DNA from: an uncultured Gemmatimonadota bacterium
GTDB taxonomy: Bacteria; Gemmatimonadota; Gemmatimonadetes; Gemmatimonadales; Gemmatimonadaceae
Length of the DNA stretch: 64,000 nucleotides
Assembly: GCA_903910555.1 (NCBI GenBank)
Contig: CAIVZZ010000013.1
Location: 186,001 to 250,000, forward strand
Reading direction: 5' to 3'
Shown here: piece by piece, positions 36,369-45,938 of the stretch
Position numbering within the stretch: the first letter of the stretch is position 1
Layout: each line of letters begins with the position of its first letter
The notes under the pieces: generated by a model
What the model was told of the DNA's origin: nothing
What the model saw: only the letters and a program-made list of their open reading frames with translations
Databases searched by the model: none
Program-made: the position numbers and the translations under genes

Positions 36369-37730
36369 ATGAAGCTCCGCGCGGCGTTCACCTTTGCGGC
36401 GCTCCTCACCATGGGCGCGGCCACCGGCACAGGCGTACTGGACGCACAGACGCTTCCTGCCGCGCCGCGAACGTTTACGCTGAAGAGCGGCATGCGCGTG
36501 ACGCTCGCGCACACCGGCAGCGCAAGCAAAGCGGCAATCGCACTTGTCCTCGAAACCGGCGAGATCGACGAACCATCGTTCGGACCCGGGCTCGCCGCGC
36601 TGACCGCGGACATTTTGCTGGAAGGCACTGTCGCGCGACCCGCAAAACAGATCCCGATCGAAACAGCCGCGCTCGGCACCAAGCTGGATATCCGCGCCGG
36701 CCCCGTCGCAACCACGCTCACAGGCGAAGTGGAAAGCGCGCGTATCCCCCGCTTTCTCTCGCTGATTGCCGATCTCGTCCGCCATCCGCTGCTCGATACC
36801 GCGGGATTCTCGCGCGCGCGCCGCCGTGCACTGGCGTCGCTCGACAGCTCGCTGCGAAACCAGAGCGATCTCGCGAAACAACAGTGGCGCGCGATCATCT
36901 TCCCCGACGGACCGTTCGGCCATCCGTACGCGATCGCCTCGACACTCAGCATGCTCCAGCTCGGCCACGTGCGCAACGTGTACGACGACAACTACTCCGC
37001 GTCGCGCGCACATCTCTACATCAGCGGCGTCTTCGACGACGCCGCGACCGAGTTCAGCGTCCGCGAGATTTTCAGCGACTGGAAAGCGGGAATGCCGCCG
37101 AAGCCGGTTTCGATTCATGCCGTCACCGTGCATGAACTCGTGGCCGTGGATCAACCGGGTGCGCGGCGCAGCGTCACCTGGATCGGCCTCCCGGTGATCG
37201 ATCCTGCCGACCGCGAGTTCGCGAAGCTGGAAGTCGCCGACATGCTGCTCGCGGGCCACGACAGTTCGCGTGTGCCGCTCGCGATCGCGTCGATCGAGGG
37301 CGAACCGCCGCGGGCGGCTTCATCGATCTGGCAGCGTCGAAATGCCACGTACTGGGTTGCCGCGATCGATGTGCGCACCGCGAACACCGGCGCGGCGCTC
37401 GCCGCGCTCATTCGCGCGCTCGCCGACATCAAAGCCGAGGCGCCGCTCGAAGACGAAGTGAACCGTGCACGTGCCCGCGTGATCGCCGCGTTCGAAGCCC
37501 GCAACAACTCGCGTGACGGCCTGCTTTCCATCATGCAGTTCATGGACGAACACTCGCTGGGCGACGGCTGGCGCACGGATTATGTGAAGCGCGTCAAAGC
37601 CGTCACGCGCGAGGATGTGCGCACCGCGATCGCCACCTATCTCGATCCCACGCGCATGGCTGTGGCCATCGTCGGCGATCGCGCGGTGATCGAACCTCAG
37701 CTCACGAAGCTCCGGCCACCCCTGCCGTAG
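36369..37730 (+). CDS. Secreted M16-like protein without the zinc motif
   Basis: The 453-residue protein has a signal peptide (...GTGVLDAQT) and the two-domain M16 fold: 'FTLKSGMRVTLAHTGSASKAAIALVLETG' at the start and 'NRARARVIAAFEARNNSRDGLLSIMQFMDEHSLGDGW' near the end. At the place where active peptidases have HxxEH (GLAHxxEHxxFxGT), this protein reads 'GLAALTADILLEGT'. The metal histidines and the catalytic glutamate are therefore missing, so it should be a non-catalytic subunit or binding protein, as in heterodimeric M16 systems. No active M16 partner is in the window. Confidence 0.85.
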   Translation: MKLRAAFTFAALLTMGAATGTGVLDAQTLPAAPRTFTLKSGMRVTLAHTGSASKAAIALVLETGEIDEPSFGPGLAALTADILLEGTVARPAKQIPIETAALGTKLDIRAGPVATTLTGEVESARIPRFLSLIADLVRHPLLDTAGFSRARRRALASLDSSLRNQSDLAKQQWRAIIFPDGPFGHPYAIASTLSMLQLGHVRNVYDDNYSASRAHLYISGVFDDAATEFSVREIFSDWKAGMPPKPVSIHAVTVHELVAVDQPGARRSVTWIGLPVIDPADREFAKLEVADMLLAGHDSSRVPLAIASIEGEPPRAASSIWQRRNATYWVAAIDVRTANTGAALAALIRALADIKAEAPLEDEVNRARARVIAAFEARNNSRDGLLSIMQFMDEHSLGDGWRTDYVKRVKAVTREDVRTAIATYLDPTRMAVAIVGDRAVIEPQLTKLRPPLP

Positions 37731-37778
37731 CACGAGCGGGACCGACGGCGCGATCGAATGCCAACCATTTCAAGCCAC

Positions 37779-37809
37779 CTGCAGTCTTAACCATGAGTTA
37801 ATCCTGCAG
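37779..37809. repeat. Short nested palindrome 3' of the M16-like gene
   Basis: CTGCAG...TTAAC-CATGA-GTTAA...CTGCAG forms a 31-nt interrupted hairpin. The CCATGAGTT core also occurs in the sodA element (920-928). It may be a small relative of the gene-end palindromes. Confidence 0.5.
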
Positions 37810-37839
37810 TTCTTGACCCGCGGACCTCGGACTGCAACT

Positions 37840-37857
37840 GTATTAGGCAACTAATAC
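37840..37857. promoter_or_regulatory. Dyad upstream of the TonB-type receptor gene
   Basis: GTATTAG-GCAA-CTAATAC is a perfect 7-bp dyad, 20 bases before GTG 37877. TTGACC lies upstream at 37813-37818. This could be an operator or part of the promoter. CGGAG at 37866-37870 is the ribosome site. Confidence 0.4.
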
Positions 37858-37876
37858 ACATCTTCCGGAGCCTGAC

Positions 37877-40800
37877 GTGCCCCAACAGCAAAGAACAGCC
37901 GCCCGGGGATGGGCGGTGGCGATCGCGGCATTGGTAATCGCGCTGGTCTGCGTCGCCCGCCCTGCACTCGCGCAGGATCCGGATGTCGATGTCATTCGAG
38001 GCCGGCTCGTCAGGCCCGACTCCTCGCCCGTCGTGGGTGCGCAGGTAAAACTCACTGCGGCGAGCAACGGCGTCACGCGCAGCACGCGCTCCGATGCGCA
38101 GGGTCGCTTCTCGATCATCTTCCAGAACGGCGGCGGCGATTACACGGTCAACATCACCGCGATCGGATTCGCGCCGCAGGAGTTCCGGCTGCGCCGCGAG
38201 GGCGAGGAGGAAGTGCTCCGCGTCAACGTCGTCATGAAGGCGATGGCGCAGAATATGGACGCGGTGCGGATCGCGGAATCGAAACGGCCGCGCGCCGAAC
38301 AGATCGCAACTGAACTTGGCAGCGCAGGTGGCGTGGCTGGATCGGGCGCGCTGCCGGCGAATCTGCAAGGCGACCTCACAGCGATGGCCTCACTGATCCC
38401 CGGCTTCGCGCTTCTATACAATGCGGACGGCACACCGGCTGGATTCTCCGCGCTCGGCCTGGCGGCAAATCAAAACACCGTCACGATGAACGGCGTAACA
38501 TCCGCGGCCACTTCCATTCCGCGTGATGCCAACGTCTACACGCGCATTTCAACAACCACGGCTGACGCATCACGCGGCGGCTTCAGCGGTGCAAACACCT
38601 CGCTCGTTCAGTTCGGCGGCTCACCGTTCACGTCGCACTCACTGCGGATCACGCTCGACGATCCCGCGCTGCAGTGGTCGGACCCGGCAGCGTCGTCGCT
38701 CAATGCACAGTTCAGGAACATCGCCATCAGCGGCAACGCGGCCGGCGAGATCGTGCCCGAACAATCGCTCTACAGCGTCTCGTATCAGCTGGGCCGTCGT
38801 ACGAGCCCGCTGAACACGCTGCTGAGGGCCGACAGCACCGGACTTGCACGGCTCGGACTCTCGCCGGATTCGGTTGCGCAGTTCGAACGCACGCTTCGCG
38901 CGCTTGGGATTCCCTTCACCGCGAGCGCCACACCGGCCGAACGCGCGACGGAGAGTGGTTCGCTGCTCGCGCGATTCGATTTCAATCCGCAAAACAGCAC
39001 CAATGGCGCGACGTTCAACACAACCATCAACGCGAACTTCAACAACACCGGCGCGTCGGCCCTCGGGTCACGATCGCTGCCGAGTTTCGGCGGCGCCAAT
39101 ACAACATCGCGCGGAAGCCTGCAGACGTACGCGTCGATGAATGTGGGTTCAAGCTTTCTCAATGAAACGCGCTTCGGCATCGACTACAGCAACAGCACCG
39201 GATCTCCGTATATCGGACTTCCTCAGGGAACCGTGCTCGTCACCTCGACCGATCCAACGGGCGGCATCAACCTGAACAACCTGCAGTTCGGCAGCGGGTC
39301 GTCGCTCTCGCGCTCGGCGCGGACGGGCGTCGTACAGCTGACCGACAACCTTTCCTGGTTCAACGAAGACAGCAAGCACCGGCTGAAGCTCAGCATGGAT
39401 CCGCGTTACGAGTGGTACAACCAGATCGAAGAAGCAAACACGCTCGGTACTTTCTCGTACAACTCGCTCGCCGATCTCGCGGCCGGCACGCCGGCGTCGT
39501 TTGTCCGGCGCATTGGAGCTGAGGACCGCAGCGGCGCGCTCGCCGGTACGTCGCTCTCGCTCACGGACACATGGCGCAAGACGAACACACTCCAGTTTCA
39601 GTATGGACTGCGCGCAGATGCGTTCACGTTCCTGACGAATCCCGCATACAATCCCGAGATCGACCAGCTCTTTGCGTTGCGCACCGATCACGTCCCCGAC
39701 GCATTCGGCATCAGCCCGCGATTCGGATTCAGCTGGACCGTGGGGCACGCGCCGAAGACCGCAAACACACAGTTCGGTCCGTCGAACCTCGGAATCCTCA
39801 GTGGCTCGGTCGGACGATATTGGCAGACGCTCACCGCCAATTCAATCTCCGACGCATTCGATAACACCGGGTTGGCGAGCGGTGCGCAGCAAGTCAGCTG
39901 TATCGGTTCCGCGGTGCCCACGCCGACGTGGAACACCTATCTCGCAAATCCCGCGTCGATCCCGACCGCCTGCGCGGACGGCACGTCAGGCAGCGCGTTT
40001 GCACTGAGTCAGCCGAGGGTGTCGACCTACGATCCGTCGTACCAACCGCCATCGTCGTGGCGCGCCAGTTTGCGCTGGGCCAGCTATCTCACCGCGAAGC
40101 TACGCATCTCGTTCGACTTGCAGTATTCGCTCAATCAGCATCAAGCGTCGTACGTCGATCGCAACTTCGTCTCCACTCCGGCATTCACGCTCGCGAATGA
40201 AGGCGGACGTCCGGTCTATGTGAATCCTGCTGCGATCGTGCCCGCCACCGGAGCCGTCGCACTCTCCGCATCACGCTTTTCGCCTGACTTCGCCCAGGTG
40301 TACAACAACCTTGGCGACGGTCAGTCGCGTTCACGTCAGCTGACCGTGACATTCGCACCGCAGTCGACGGGGTTCTGCTTCAGCGGCTGCCCGTTTTATT
40401 GGTACGTCAGCTGGACAACAGTGCGTGTCGACGACGAAGTGCGCGGATTCGGCGGCAACACCGGCGCAAATCCTCTGCTCTTTCAGTGGGGACGATCGTC
40501 GGGCGACATCCAGCATCAAATCAACTTCAGCGTTCAAAAATCATATGGCGCGGCGCTGCAGCTGACGGTGACAGGAACATTCCGGAGCGGAGTGCCATTC
40601 ACTCCGACCGTCGGCGGCGACGTCAACGGCGACGGCTCCTACAACGACCGCGCGTTCGTCTTCAATCCCGCGACCACGAGCGATACCGCGGTCGCAGCGG
40701 GGATGCGTTCGATTCTCGCGAGCGCCCCGTCGGGAGTGAAGAGCTGCCTGCTCGCACAACTCGGGCAGGTCGCTGCGCGAAACTCGTGCCGTGGTCCGTG

Positions 40801-41580
40801 GACGGCGTCGAACTTTACCGCGAAGCTCAACTTCCGCCCTCAGGGGGCGGGTCGTGGGATCGCGTGAACTTTGCGCTCTCCATCGCGAATCCGCTCACCG
40901 GCCTCGACGCAGTCGTTCATCACGGGCAGCTCGAAGGCTGGGGCCAGCCCGCATTTCCGGATCCCACGCTGCTCTACGTCCGCGGTTTCAACGCGCAGAC
41001 CAACAGCTACATCTACGCAGTGAACCAGCGCTTCGGAGAGACCCGGGCCGCGCTGTCGATCCCGACTGCACCATTTCAGGCTACGCTCGAGATGCGGATC
41101 AACATCGGGCCGCAATACGAGAGTCAGATGGGCAAAATGGCGGAGCGGCAGGCGAAGCCATTGGGCAAACCAGCGCTCGACGAACGCATGGTCAAGGCGC
41201 GTTACTCCGGCAACTTTCAGCAGATTCTCTCGCAGCTCTTGCAGCAGAAGGACTCGCTCGGCCTCACGCCAACGCAGATTGATTCTGCCGGGAAACTCTT
41301 CGCAAAGTTCAACGTGCTTTCGGATTCGATCTTTGCGCCGCTCTCGAAGTTCATCGTGGCCGCACCGCGCAAAGGCTCCGATGCGGAAGTCGGTCACAAA
41401 CTCATGCTGGCGCAGCAGAAAGTGCAGCTCCCGGCGGCGGATCTGCTCGACGCGCTGCGTCTGCTGCTGACGCCCGCCCAGATCAAGAAACTGCGACCAC
41501 CGATGAGCTATCAGCTCGATCCGGGCTTCATACAATTCACGCGCGAGCAGGCTGCAAAGCCGCCGTACTTCGGATTCTGA
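37877..41580 (+). pseudogene. TonB-dependent receptor-like protein split by a -1 frameshift
   Basis: Frame one (37877-40867) has a signal peptide (...VARPALAQDP), a carboxypeptidase-regulatory beta-sandwich, a plug domain ('NQNTVTMNGVTSAATSIPRD') and most of an outer-membrane barrel. It then hits TGA soon after 'LNFRPQ'. The barrel continues in the -1 frame as 'GGGSWDRVNFALSIANPLTGLD' up to the stop at 41580. Restoring one G in the run at 40843-40847 joins the two parts into 'FRPQGGGSWDRVN'. The total is about 1,234 residues. The last 150 residues form a helical extension with two LTxxQ motifs. It may be a sequencing slip, a mutation or a phase-variable run. Confidence 0.85.
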
Positions 41581-41681
41581 ACCACAATTGTCAGCGAGAT
41601 GACGTCGGCATACGTACGGACTTTTTGTGAACGATGCACGCGGTTAACTTCCGCGCCCGACCCCTCACTCAAATCCGCACA

Positions 41682-42200
41682 ATGTCCCGACTGCACACGC
41701 TCACCGGCGCCGTCGCCACTCTCTTTGCCGCGGCCTCACTCGGCGCGCAGACTCCGCATGTAACCGCTGCGACGCCGGAACAGGCGGGCGCGTATCTGCT
41801 GATCGTCGGCAGCTGCCACGATTGCCACACCCCGAACTGGGTCGAGTCCGGGGGGAAGACGTCGAAAGATTCGCTCATGACCGGCCGGGGCGTCGGTTTC
41901 ATGGGCTCATGGGGCGTGAACTACGCCAAGAATCTCCGCGTGATCGTCGACCGCCAGGGCGAAGAGCATTGGGTGAAAACGCTCAAAACGGCCGATGATG
42001 GCGACGGCCACCTGCCGATGCCCTGGCACAACACCGCACTGATGTCGGACGACGACCTGCGCGCGATGTGGAAGTACATCAAGTCGCTCGGACCTGCTCA
42101 GGGCGAACGGATTCCGCGCGGCGTCGCGCCCGGCAAAGCAGCACCGGGGCCGTACATCGATCTCAAAACCGTCAAGCCGGATACGGTCAAGAAGCCGTAG
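41682..42200 (+). CDS. Exported mono-haem cytochrome c
   Basis: ATG 41682 starts a clean signal peptide (MSRLHTLTGAVATLFAAASLGAQ); the track start is 16 codons earlier. The 172-residue product has one haem site, 'CHDCH', in 'GSCHDCHTPNW', and a downstream 'MPWHNTALMSDDDLRAMWKYIKSLGP', the usual C-terminal helix with the candidate axial methionine. It should be a periplasmic electron carrier similar to the second domain of the di-haem cytochrome at 6.2 kb. It follows the frameshifted receptor by 101 bases on the same strand. Confidence 0.88.
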   Translation: MSRLHTLTGAVATLFAAASLGAQTPHVTAATPEQAGAYLLIVGSCHDCHTPNWVESGGKTSKDSLMTGRGVGFMGSWGVNYAKNLRVIVDRQGEEHWVKTLKTADDGDGHLPMPWHNTALMSDDDLRAMWKYIKSLGPAQGERIPRGVAPGKAAPGPYIDLKTVKPDTVKKP

Positions 42201-42286
42201 CTGTTACTCAGATGCGTTCTGTGGGGTATGTGGAAGGAAGAACAGATCCACTTGCCACTCTCACAGAGAAGTCCTAGCCTATCCAT

Positions 42287-43114
42287 ATGCTTCGACGCCT
42301 GATCCTCGCCGGCGCTGCAATCGCAGCGCCGCTCGCAGCGCAGAACGCGCCGCCTCCGGCGAAGCCTGCGCATTTTCAGGGTCAGGTCGTCGATACGCTC
42401 GGGCACCCGCTTCGATCGGCAGTCGTCGAGACGGATGATCCGCCGAAGGCGACTGTTTCTGACGATTCGGGTTTCTTCAAATTCGCGGAACTGCCAGCGG
42501 GACCGATCACGGTTCGCGTCCGCCGGATTGGCTTCGAAGGAATCGAGTTCCAGCTGCGCTTGCTGGCGGATTCCACGGTGAGCGTAGGCGTGAAGCTCGT
42601 CCCGACCGTGCAATTGCTCGAGGCGGTGACCGTCGACGCCAACGCGGAGGCTACGCATCCGCAGCTCGCGCAAACCGGATTTTATCAGCGCATGCGCGCC
42701 GGGTGGGGCCACATGGTCACACCGGAGCAGATCGATCGCATGCGCAGCGCCGCAACGAACGCGTCCTCATTCCTGCAGGACATCGTCGGCGTGAAAGTCG
42801 TGCACGGTCAGGCGACCCGGACCACGGGCCGCAACGGACGAGGGGGTGGCGGCGGTGGAGGCGGCGGCGCGATGATCATGGGGAAAACGCCGAAAGGCGC
42901 CGACTGCGTCATGAACCTCATCCTGAACGGAACGGCGGTGAAGCTCGCGCCGGGTGAGACGTTCGACATGTGGTTGACGACGACCGAGGTCTACGCGATC
43001 GAGACGTACGCACACGCCACCGAAATCCCGGCGGAATATCAGCAGCTGCTCGGCAATGATTTCTGCGGCGCCGTAGTGGTGTGGACCACCTCGAAGATGA
43101 CGCTGAAGCCCTAA
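42287..43114 (+). CDS. Exported protein with carboxypeptidase-regulatory and plug-like domains but no barrel
   Basis: The 275-residue protein has a signal peptide (...AAPLAAQNA), a carboxypeptidase-regulatory-like beta-sandwich ('HFQGQVVDTLGHPLRSAVVETDD', 'GFFKFAELPAGPITVRVRRIGFEG'), and a plug-like segment ('LLEAVTVDA', 'SFLQDIVGVKVVHG'). These parts normally precede a TonB-dependent barrel, but the protein ends without one. A glycine-rich run ('GRNGRGGGGGGGGG') lies in the plug part. Free-standing proteins of this layout may be surface or periplasmic binding proteins. The function is unknown. Confidence 0.8.
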   Translation: MLRRLILAGAAIAAPLAAQNAPPPAKPAHFQGQVVDTLGHPLRSAVVETDDPPKATVSDDSGFFKFAELPAGPITVRVRRIGFEGIEFQLRLLADSTVSVGVKLVPTVQLLEAVTVDANAEATHPQLAQTGFYQRMRAGWGHMVTPEQIDRMRSAATNASSFLQDIVGVKVVHGQATRTTGRNGRGGGGGGGGGAMIMGKTPKGADCVMNLILNGTAVKLAPGETFDMWLTTTEVYAIETYAHATEIPAEYQQLLGNDFCGAVVVWTTSKMTLKP

Positions 43115-43121
43115 CCGGCCA

Positions 43122-43667
43122 TCATCGCGTACACGGCCTCGGCGTACGCGGCCCGCTCACTTCAGTCGTCACATCGAACGCCGCCTGCACGCTGATCAAC
43201 GCGAGCAGCGCCAGCACCGACACCGCAATCCGCGGTTTGAAGTTCGAGCGGCGCAGCAGCCACCACCCGGCGATGATGATCGGCAGCTCGACAATGAAAT
43301 CGAGCCAGCCCCAGCGATAGATGTAGAGTCCGACCACAGGTCCGTCCGGCCAGAGCACCTTGCGCCCCGTGATGAAATCGGGCGGCAAGTGAAGTACAAC
43401 GAGGCCGGCGACGATCAGCGCAGTCACCGCGCTGCGCGTGTGAAGAAACGCCGCGCATCCGAATAACGTCGCAAGCACCGCCACAACCGGCAGTGAATGC
43501 GAAAAGAGCCCCTCGGGATTGCAGTATTTCCCGAGCGAGAGCGCACCGTCGACCATATCGGGCGCGACAGATGCGGCGAGCAGCCACAGAATTGGCGCCG
43601 CCGATCCAGACTCCCGTCGGTCGAGCGCGCGCGCGCCGCTTGCGATGCCAATGTGGCCCACGATCAT
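43122..43667 (-). CDS. Small multi-pass membrane protein, YdjM-like putative metal-dependent hydrolase
   Basis: ATG 43667 (MIVGHIGIASGARAL) is chosen because the family starts with a short 'GHxGxA' segment; the track start is 15 codons upstream. The 181-residue product has about five TM helices. Histidine and aspartate residues at helix ends ('VGHIGIA', 'ASVAPDMVDG', 'GLFSHSLPVV', 'LHLPPDFITG') resemble the LexA-binding, inner-membrane-associated putative hydrolase (YdjM) group. The enzymatic activity of that group is not established. It ends 7 bases from the convergent plug-like gene. Confidence 0.7.
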   Translation of the reverse strand: MIVGHIGIASGARALDRRESGSAAPILWLLAASVAPDMVDGALSLGKYCNPEGLFSHSLPVVAVLATLFGCAAFLHTRSAVTALIVAGLVVLHLPPDFITGRKVLWPDGPVVGLYIYRWGWLDFIVELPIIIAGWWLLRRSNFKPRIAVSVLALLALISVQAAFDVTTEVSGPRTPRPCTR

Positions 43668-43840
43668 GCGCACAAGTTCATCAGTTGAGCGCGCAGCGTG
43701 CAACTCCAGCACGAAGAACGCGTCGGGGATCCCCCGATGAAAGTCGGGCGGAATATCCGACAGCGGCGCTCCCTGCGATCACCGAGACTGAAGGTGCAGC
43801 AAGGCCCGATCTCGGTCCGCATGCTCGCACCGCACGTCAC

Positions 43841-43847
43841 GAAGGAG
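43841..43847 (+). promoter_or_regulatory. Ribosome binding site deciding the Usp start
   Basis: GAAGGAG lies 6 bases before ATG 43854. It supports this start over the upstream track start, whose 52 extra codons look like non-coding sequence. Confidence 0.75.
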
Positions 43848-43853
43848 TCCGCC

Positions 43854-44660
43854 ATGCCAAACAATCTGCTCGTCCCGCTGGACGGCTCGCCGCTCGCAGA
43901 CGAAGCCGTCGCGCACGCCGCTGAAATTGCGCGACGCGTCGATGGATCGCTGCATCTCGTACGCGTTCATACGCCGCTCAGCTCGTTCGTTCCGGCTTCG
44001 GATTCGTCCGTCTTGATTCCAGACCCGGTCCTCGATGAACGGCTCCGGGTCGGCGCCGAGCAATGGCTCGAGCGGCGCGCCAGCGCCGTTGCCGAGCTGA
44101 ACAACATTCCGGTGACATGGGAACTTCGAATGGGGATCCCCGAGGCAGAAATCGCGATCGCGAGTTCGGAACGGCGTTCACGACTGATCGTCTGCACAAC
44201 GCGTGGCTCCGGCAGTGCGGCCGGCGCGCTGCTCGGCAGCGTGGCCGACAGCATTATCCGTTTTGCAAAGTGCCCGGTGCTCGCGATGTCCCGCCGTGCG
44301 GCCGCGCGCGATGTCACGCTGCACCGGATGCTCGTGCTGCTCGACGGCTCGGAAGCGTCTAGCACGATCCAACCGCACGCAGAATGGCTGGCGCGCGCAT
44401 TCGCGGCGGGTGTCGAGTATCTGCGGCTGATGCCGGCGCCGCCGCATCCCGCCGACGCAATTCGCAGGCACATCGCCGCGACGAATCCGGATGTGATCGC
44501 GCTGGCTACGCATGGCCGGGGGCTCAGCCGGATTTTTCTCGGCGGAGTGGCGGATGAACTCGTGCGCACGGGCGACAGGCCAATCCTGGTATTCAGGCCG
44601 CACGAATCATCGTGGACGAAAGTCGCGTCCGCCTCGTCTATTCTCTTGTCGGCAGGGTGA
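43854..44660 (+). CDS. Universal stress protein with two UspA modules
   Basis: The 268-residue product starts 'MPNNLLVPLDGSPLADEAV'. The first UspA module (about 1-140) contains the ATP-type loop 'TTRGSGSAAGALLGSVADSI'. The second (about 155-262) starts 'LHRMLVLLDGSEASS' and ends 'ATHGRGLSRIFLGGVADELVRTGDRPILVFRP', but its middle is shortened by about 40 residues. Such proteins bind ATP or other nucleotides and modulate stress responses in the cytoplasm. The 3' end overlaps the convergent histidine kinase gene by 23 bases. Confidence 0.9.
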   Translation: MPNNLLVPLDGSPLADEAVAHAAEIARRVDGSLHLVRVHTPLSSFVPASDSSVLIPDPVLDERLRVGAEQWLERRASAVAELNNIPVTWELRMGIPEAEIAIASSERRSRLIVCTTRGSGSAAGALLGSVADSIIRFAKCPVLAMSRRAAARDVTLHRMLVLLDGSEASSTIQPHAEWLARAFAAGVEYLRLMPAPPHPADAIRRHIAATNPDVIALATHGRGLSRIFLGGVADELVRTGDRPILVFRPHESSWTKVASASSILLSAG

Positions 44661-45750
44661 AGCGCACGATTGTCTCGACACCTTGAGTGCTCTCGACCCA
44701 GATCCGCCCGCCGTGCCCGAGCACGATTCCGCGCGCGATCGCGAGACCGAGCCCCGCGCCCGAGCGGTTCATGCGCTTGGAATGCCAGTAGCGATCGAAC
44801 ACAAAGGGCAAATCATCCGGCGGAATTCCAGAGCCGGAATCTCGAACGGAAAACTCGACGAATTTTCCATCCACGACACTTTCAATCCTCACGGCGCCGC
44901 CCTCTGGAGTGAACTTGAGCGCGTTGCCGATGAGGTTGGAGAGAACTTGCGTGATGCGATCGGTGTCGGCGTAGACATCGGGGAGATTCGGTGCGAGACC
45001 CCGCGTGAGCGCGATCCCCTTGGCCGCGGCGAGCGGCGCGAGTGTTTCGACGGCGGCCATCGCGAGTTCACCGGCCGATGTCCACTGAGGCGTGAGGCGC
45101 AGGCGCCCCGCCTCCAATCGAGTAGAGTCGAGCAGATCCTGAATCAATGCGTCGATTTGCGTTGCCGCCTGTAGCATGACCGTGGCGTGTTCAACGACTT
45201 CAGCCGGCAGTTCGGCGTCGCCGCTTTCACCGAGCCGGAGGATCGCGCCCGCCAGCATCTTCACCGCGTTGGCGGGATTTCGCAGGTCGTGCGAGACGAG
45301 CCCCAGCATCTCATCACGCTGCTTCACGGCCTTCTCCATCTCCGCGAGCAGGCGTTCGTTCGTTTCGTCAGCGCGCCGCTGTTCGGTCACATCGCGCAGC
45401 ACCACAGAGTACACAGGCCCGCGCTCGGACTGCATGTGGGCGATGGCGGCCTCAGCCGGGAACTCCTCGCCATTCTTGCGGACGCCTGAGATCAGGGAGC
45501 GTTCACCCATGCGGCGTGACGACTGCTCGGATTTTCCGAACTTTGAGAGGTGCGCACTGTGCATGGTCCGGAAGCGCAGCGGCAACAGTGTCGCGAGCGG
45601 CTGGCCGAGCATCTCCTCCGCCTCGTAACCGAAAATCCTCGAGGCGCCGTCGTTGAAGAACGTGATCCGCTGTTCGCCGTCGACGCAAATGATCGCGTCC
45701 GCTGCGAGCGACAGGATTTCCGCGACGAGGGTGTCCGATAACGGGAGCAT
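44638..45750 (-). CDS. Soluble PAS-domain sensor histidine kinase
   Basis: The 370-residue protein has an N-terminal PAS domain (about 8-130; 'SLAADAIICVDGEQRITFFNDGASRIFGYEAEEMLG'), a HisKA dimerisation box with the phospho-histidine in 'LGLVSHDLRNPAN', and a HATPase with N box 'VLSNLIGNALKFTPEGG', 'DSGSGIPPD' and 'GAGLGLAIA'. It has no TM segment or signal, so it senses a cytoplasmic cue, perhaps redox or a small ligand through PAS. It is divergent from the multicopper oxidase and response regulator pair, which makes it a candidate partner, although NarL-type regulators usually pair with HisKA_3 kinases. Confidence 0.92.
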   Translation of the reverse strand: MLPLSDTLVAEILSLAADAIICVDGEQRITFFNDGASRIFGYEAEEMLGQPLATLLPLRFRTMHSAHLSKFGKSEQSSRRMGERSLISGVRKNGEEFPAEAAIAHMQSERGPVYSVVLRDVTEQRRADETNERLLAEMEKAVKQRDEMLGLVSHDLRNPANAVKMLAGAILRLGESGDAELPAEVVEHATVMLQAATQIDALIQDLLDSTRLEAGRLRLTPQWTSAGELAMAAVETLAPLAAAKGIALTRGLAPNLPDVYADTDRITQVLSNLIGNALKFTPEGGAVRIESVVDGKFVEFSVRDSGSGIPPDDLPFVFDRYWHSKRMNRSGAGLGLAIARGIVLGHGGRIWVESTQGVETIVRFTLPTRE

Positions 45751-45921
45751 GTGTGAAAGAATCTAGTTCGCCACGGCTTGTGCCGTCGGGGATCTCCCTA
45801 CAAGTGCGTCGGTGGTTCGCGCGGAAAGTTCAGCCCTTTCCCGACTTTGCGCGCGCTCGATCCGCGCGAGACTTACTCGCAGATCAGCAACGCTCGTTAC
45901 CGAACGCCAATCCAACGCTAT

Positions 45922-45930
45922 CAAGCGAGG
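45922..45930 (+). promoter_or_regulatory. Ribosome binding site of the multicopper oxidase
   Basis: CAAGCGAGG lies 8 bases before ATG 45939. It supports this start, which places the twin-arginine signal at the N-terminus. The 188-base gap to the divergent kinase holds nothing else I recognise. Confidence 0.6.
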
Positions 45931-45938
45931 ACTGCACT

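Noticed and set aside
43723-43737. TCGGGGATCCCCCGA palindrome upstream of the Usp gene
   Set aside because: Too short, with almost no loop, and no matching copy elsewhere in the window. Could be chance in GC-rich DNA.
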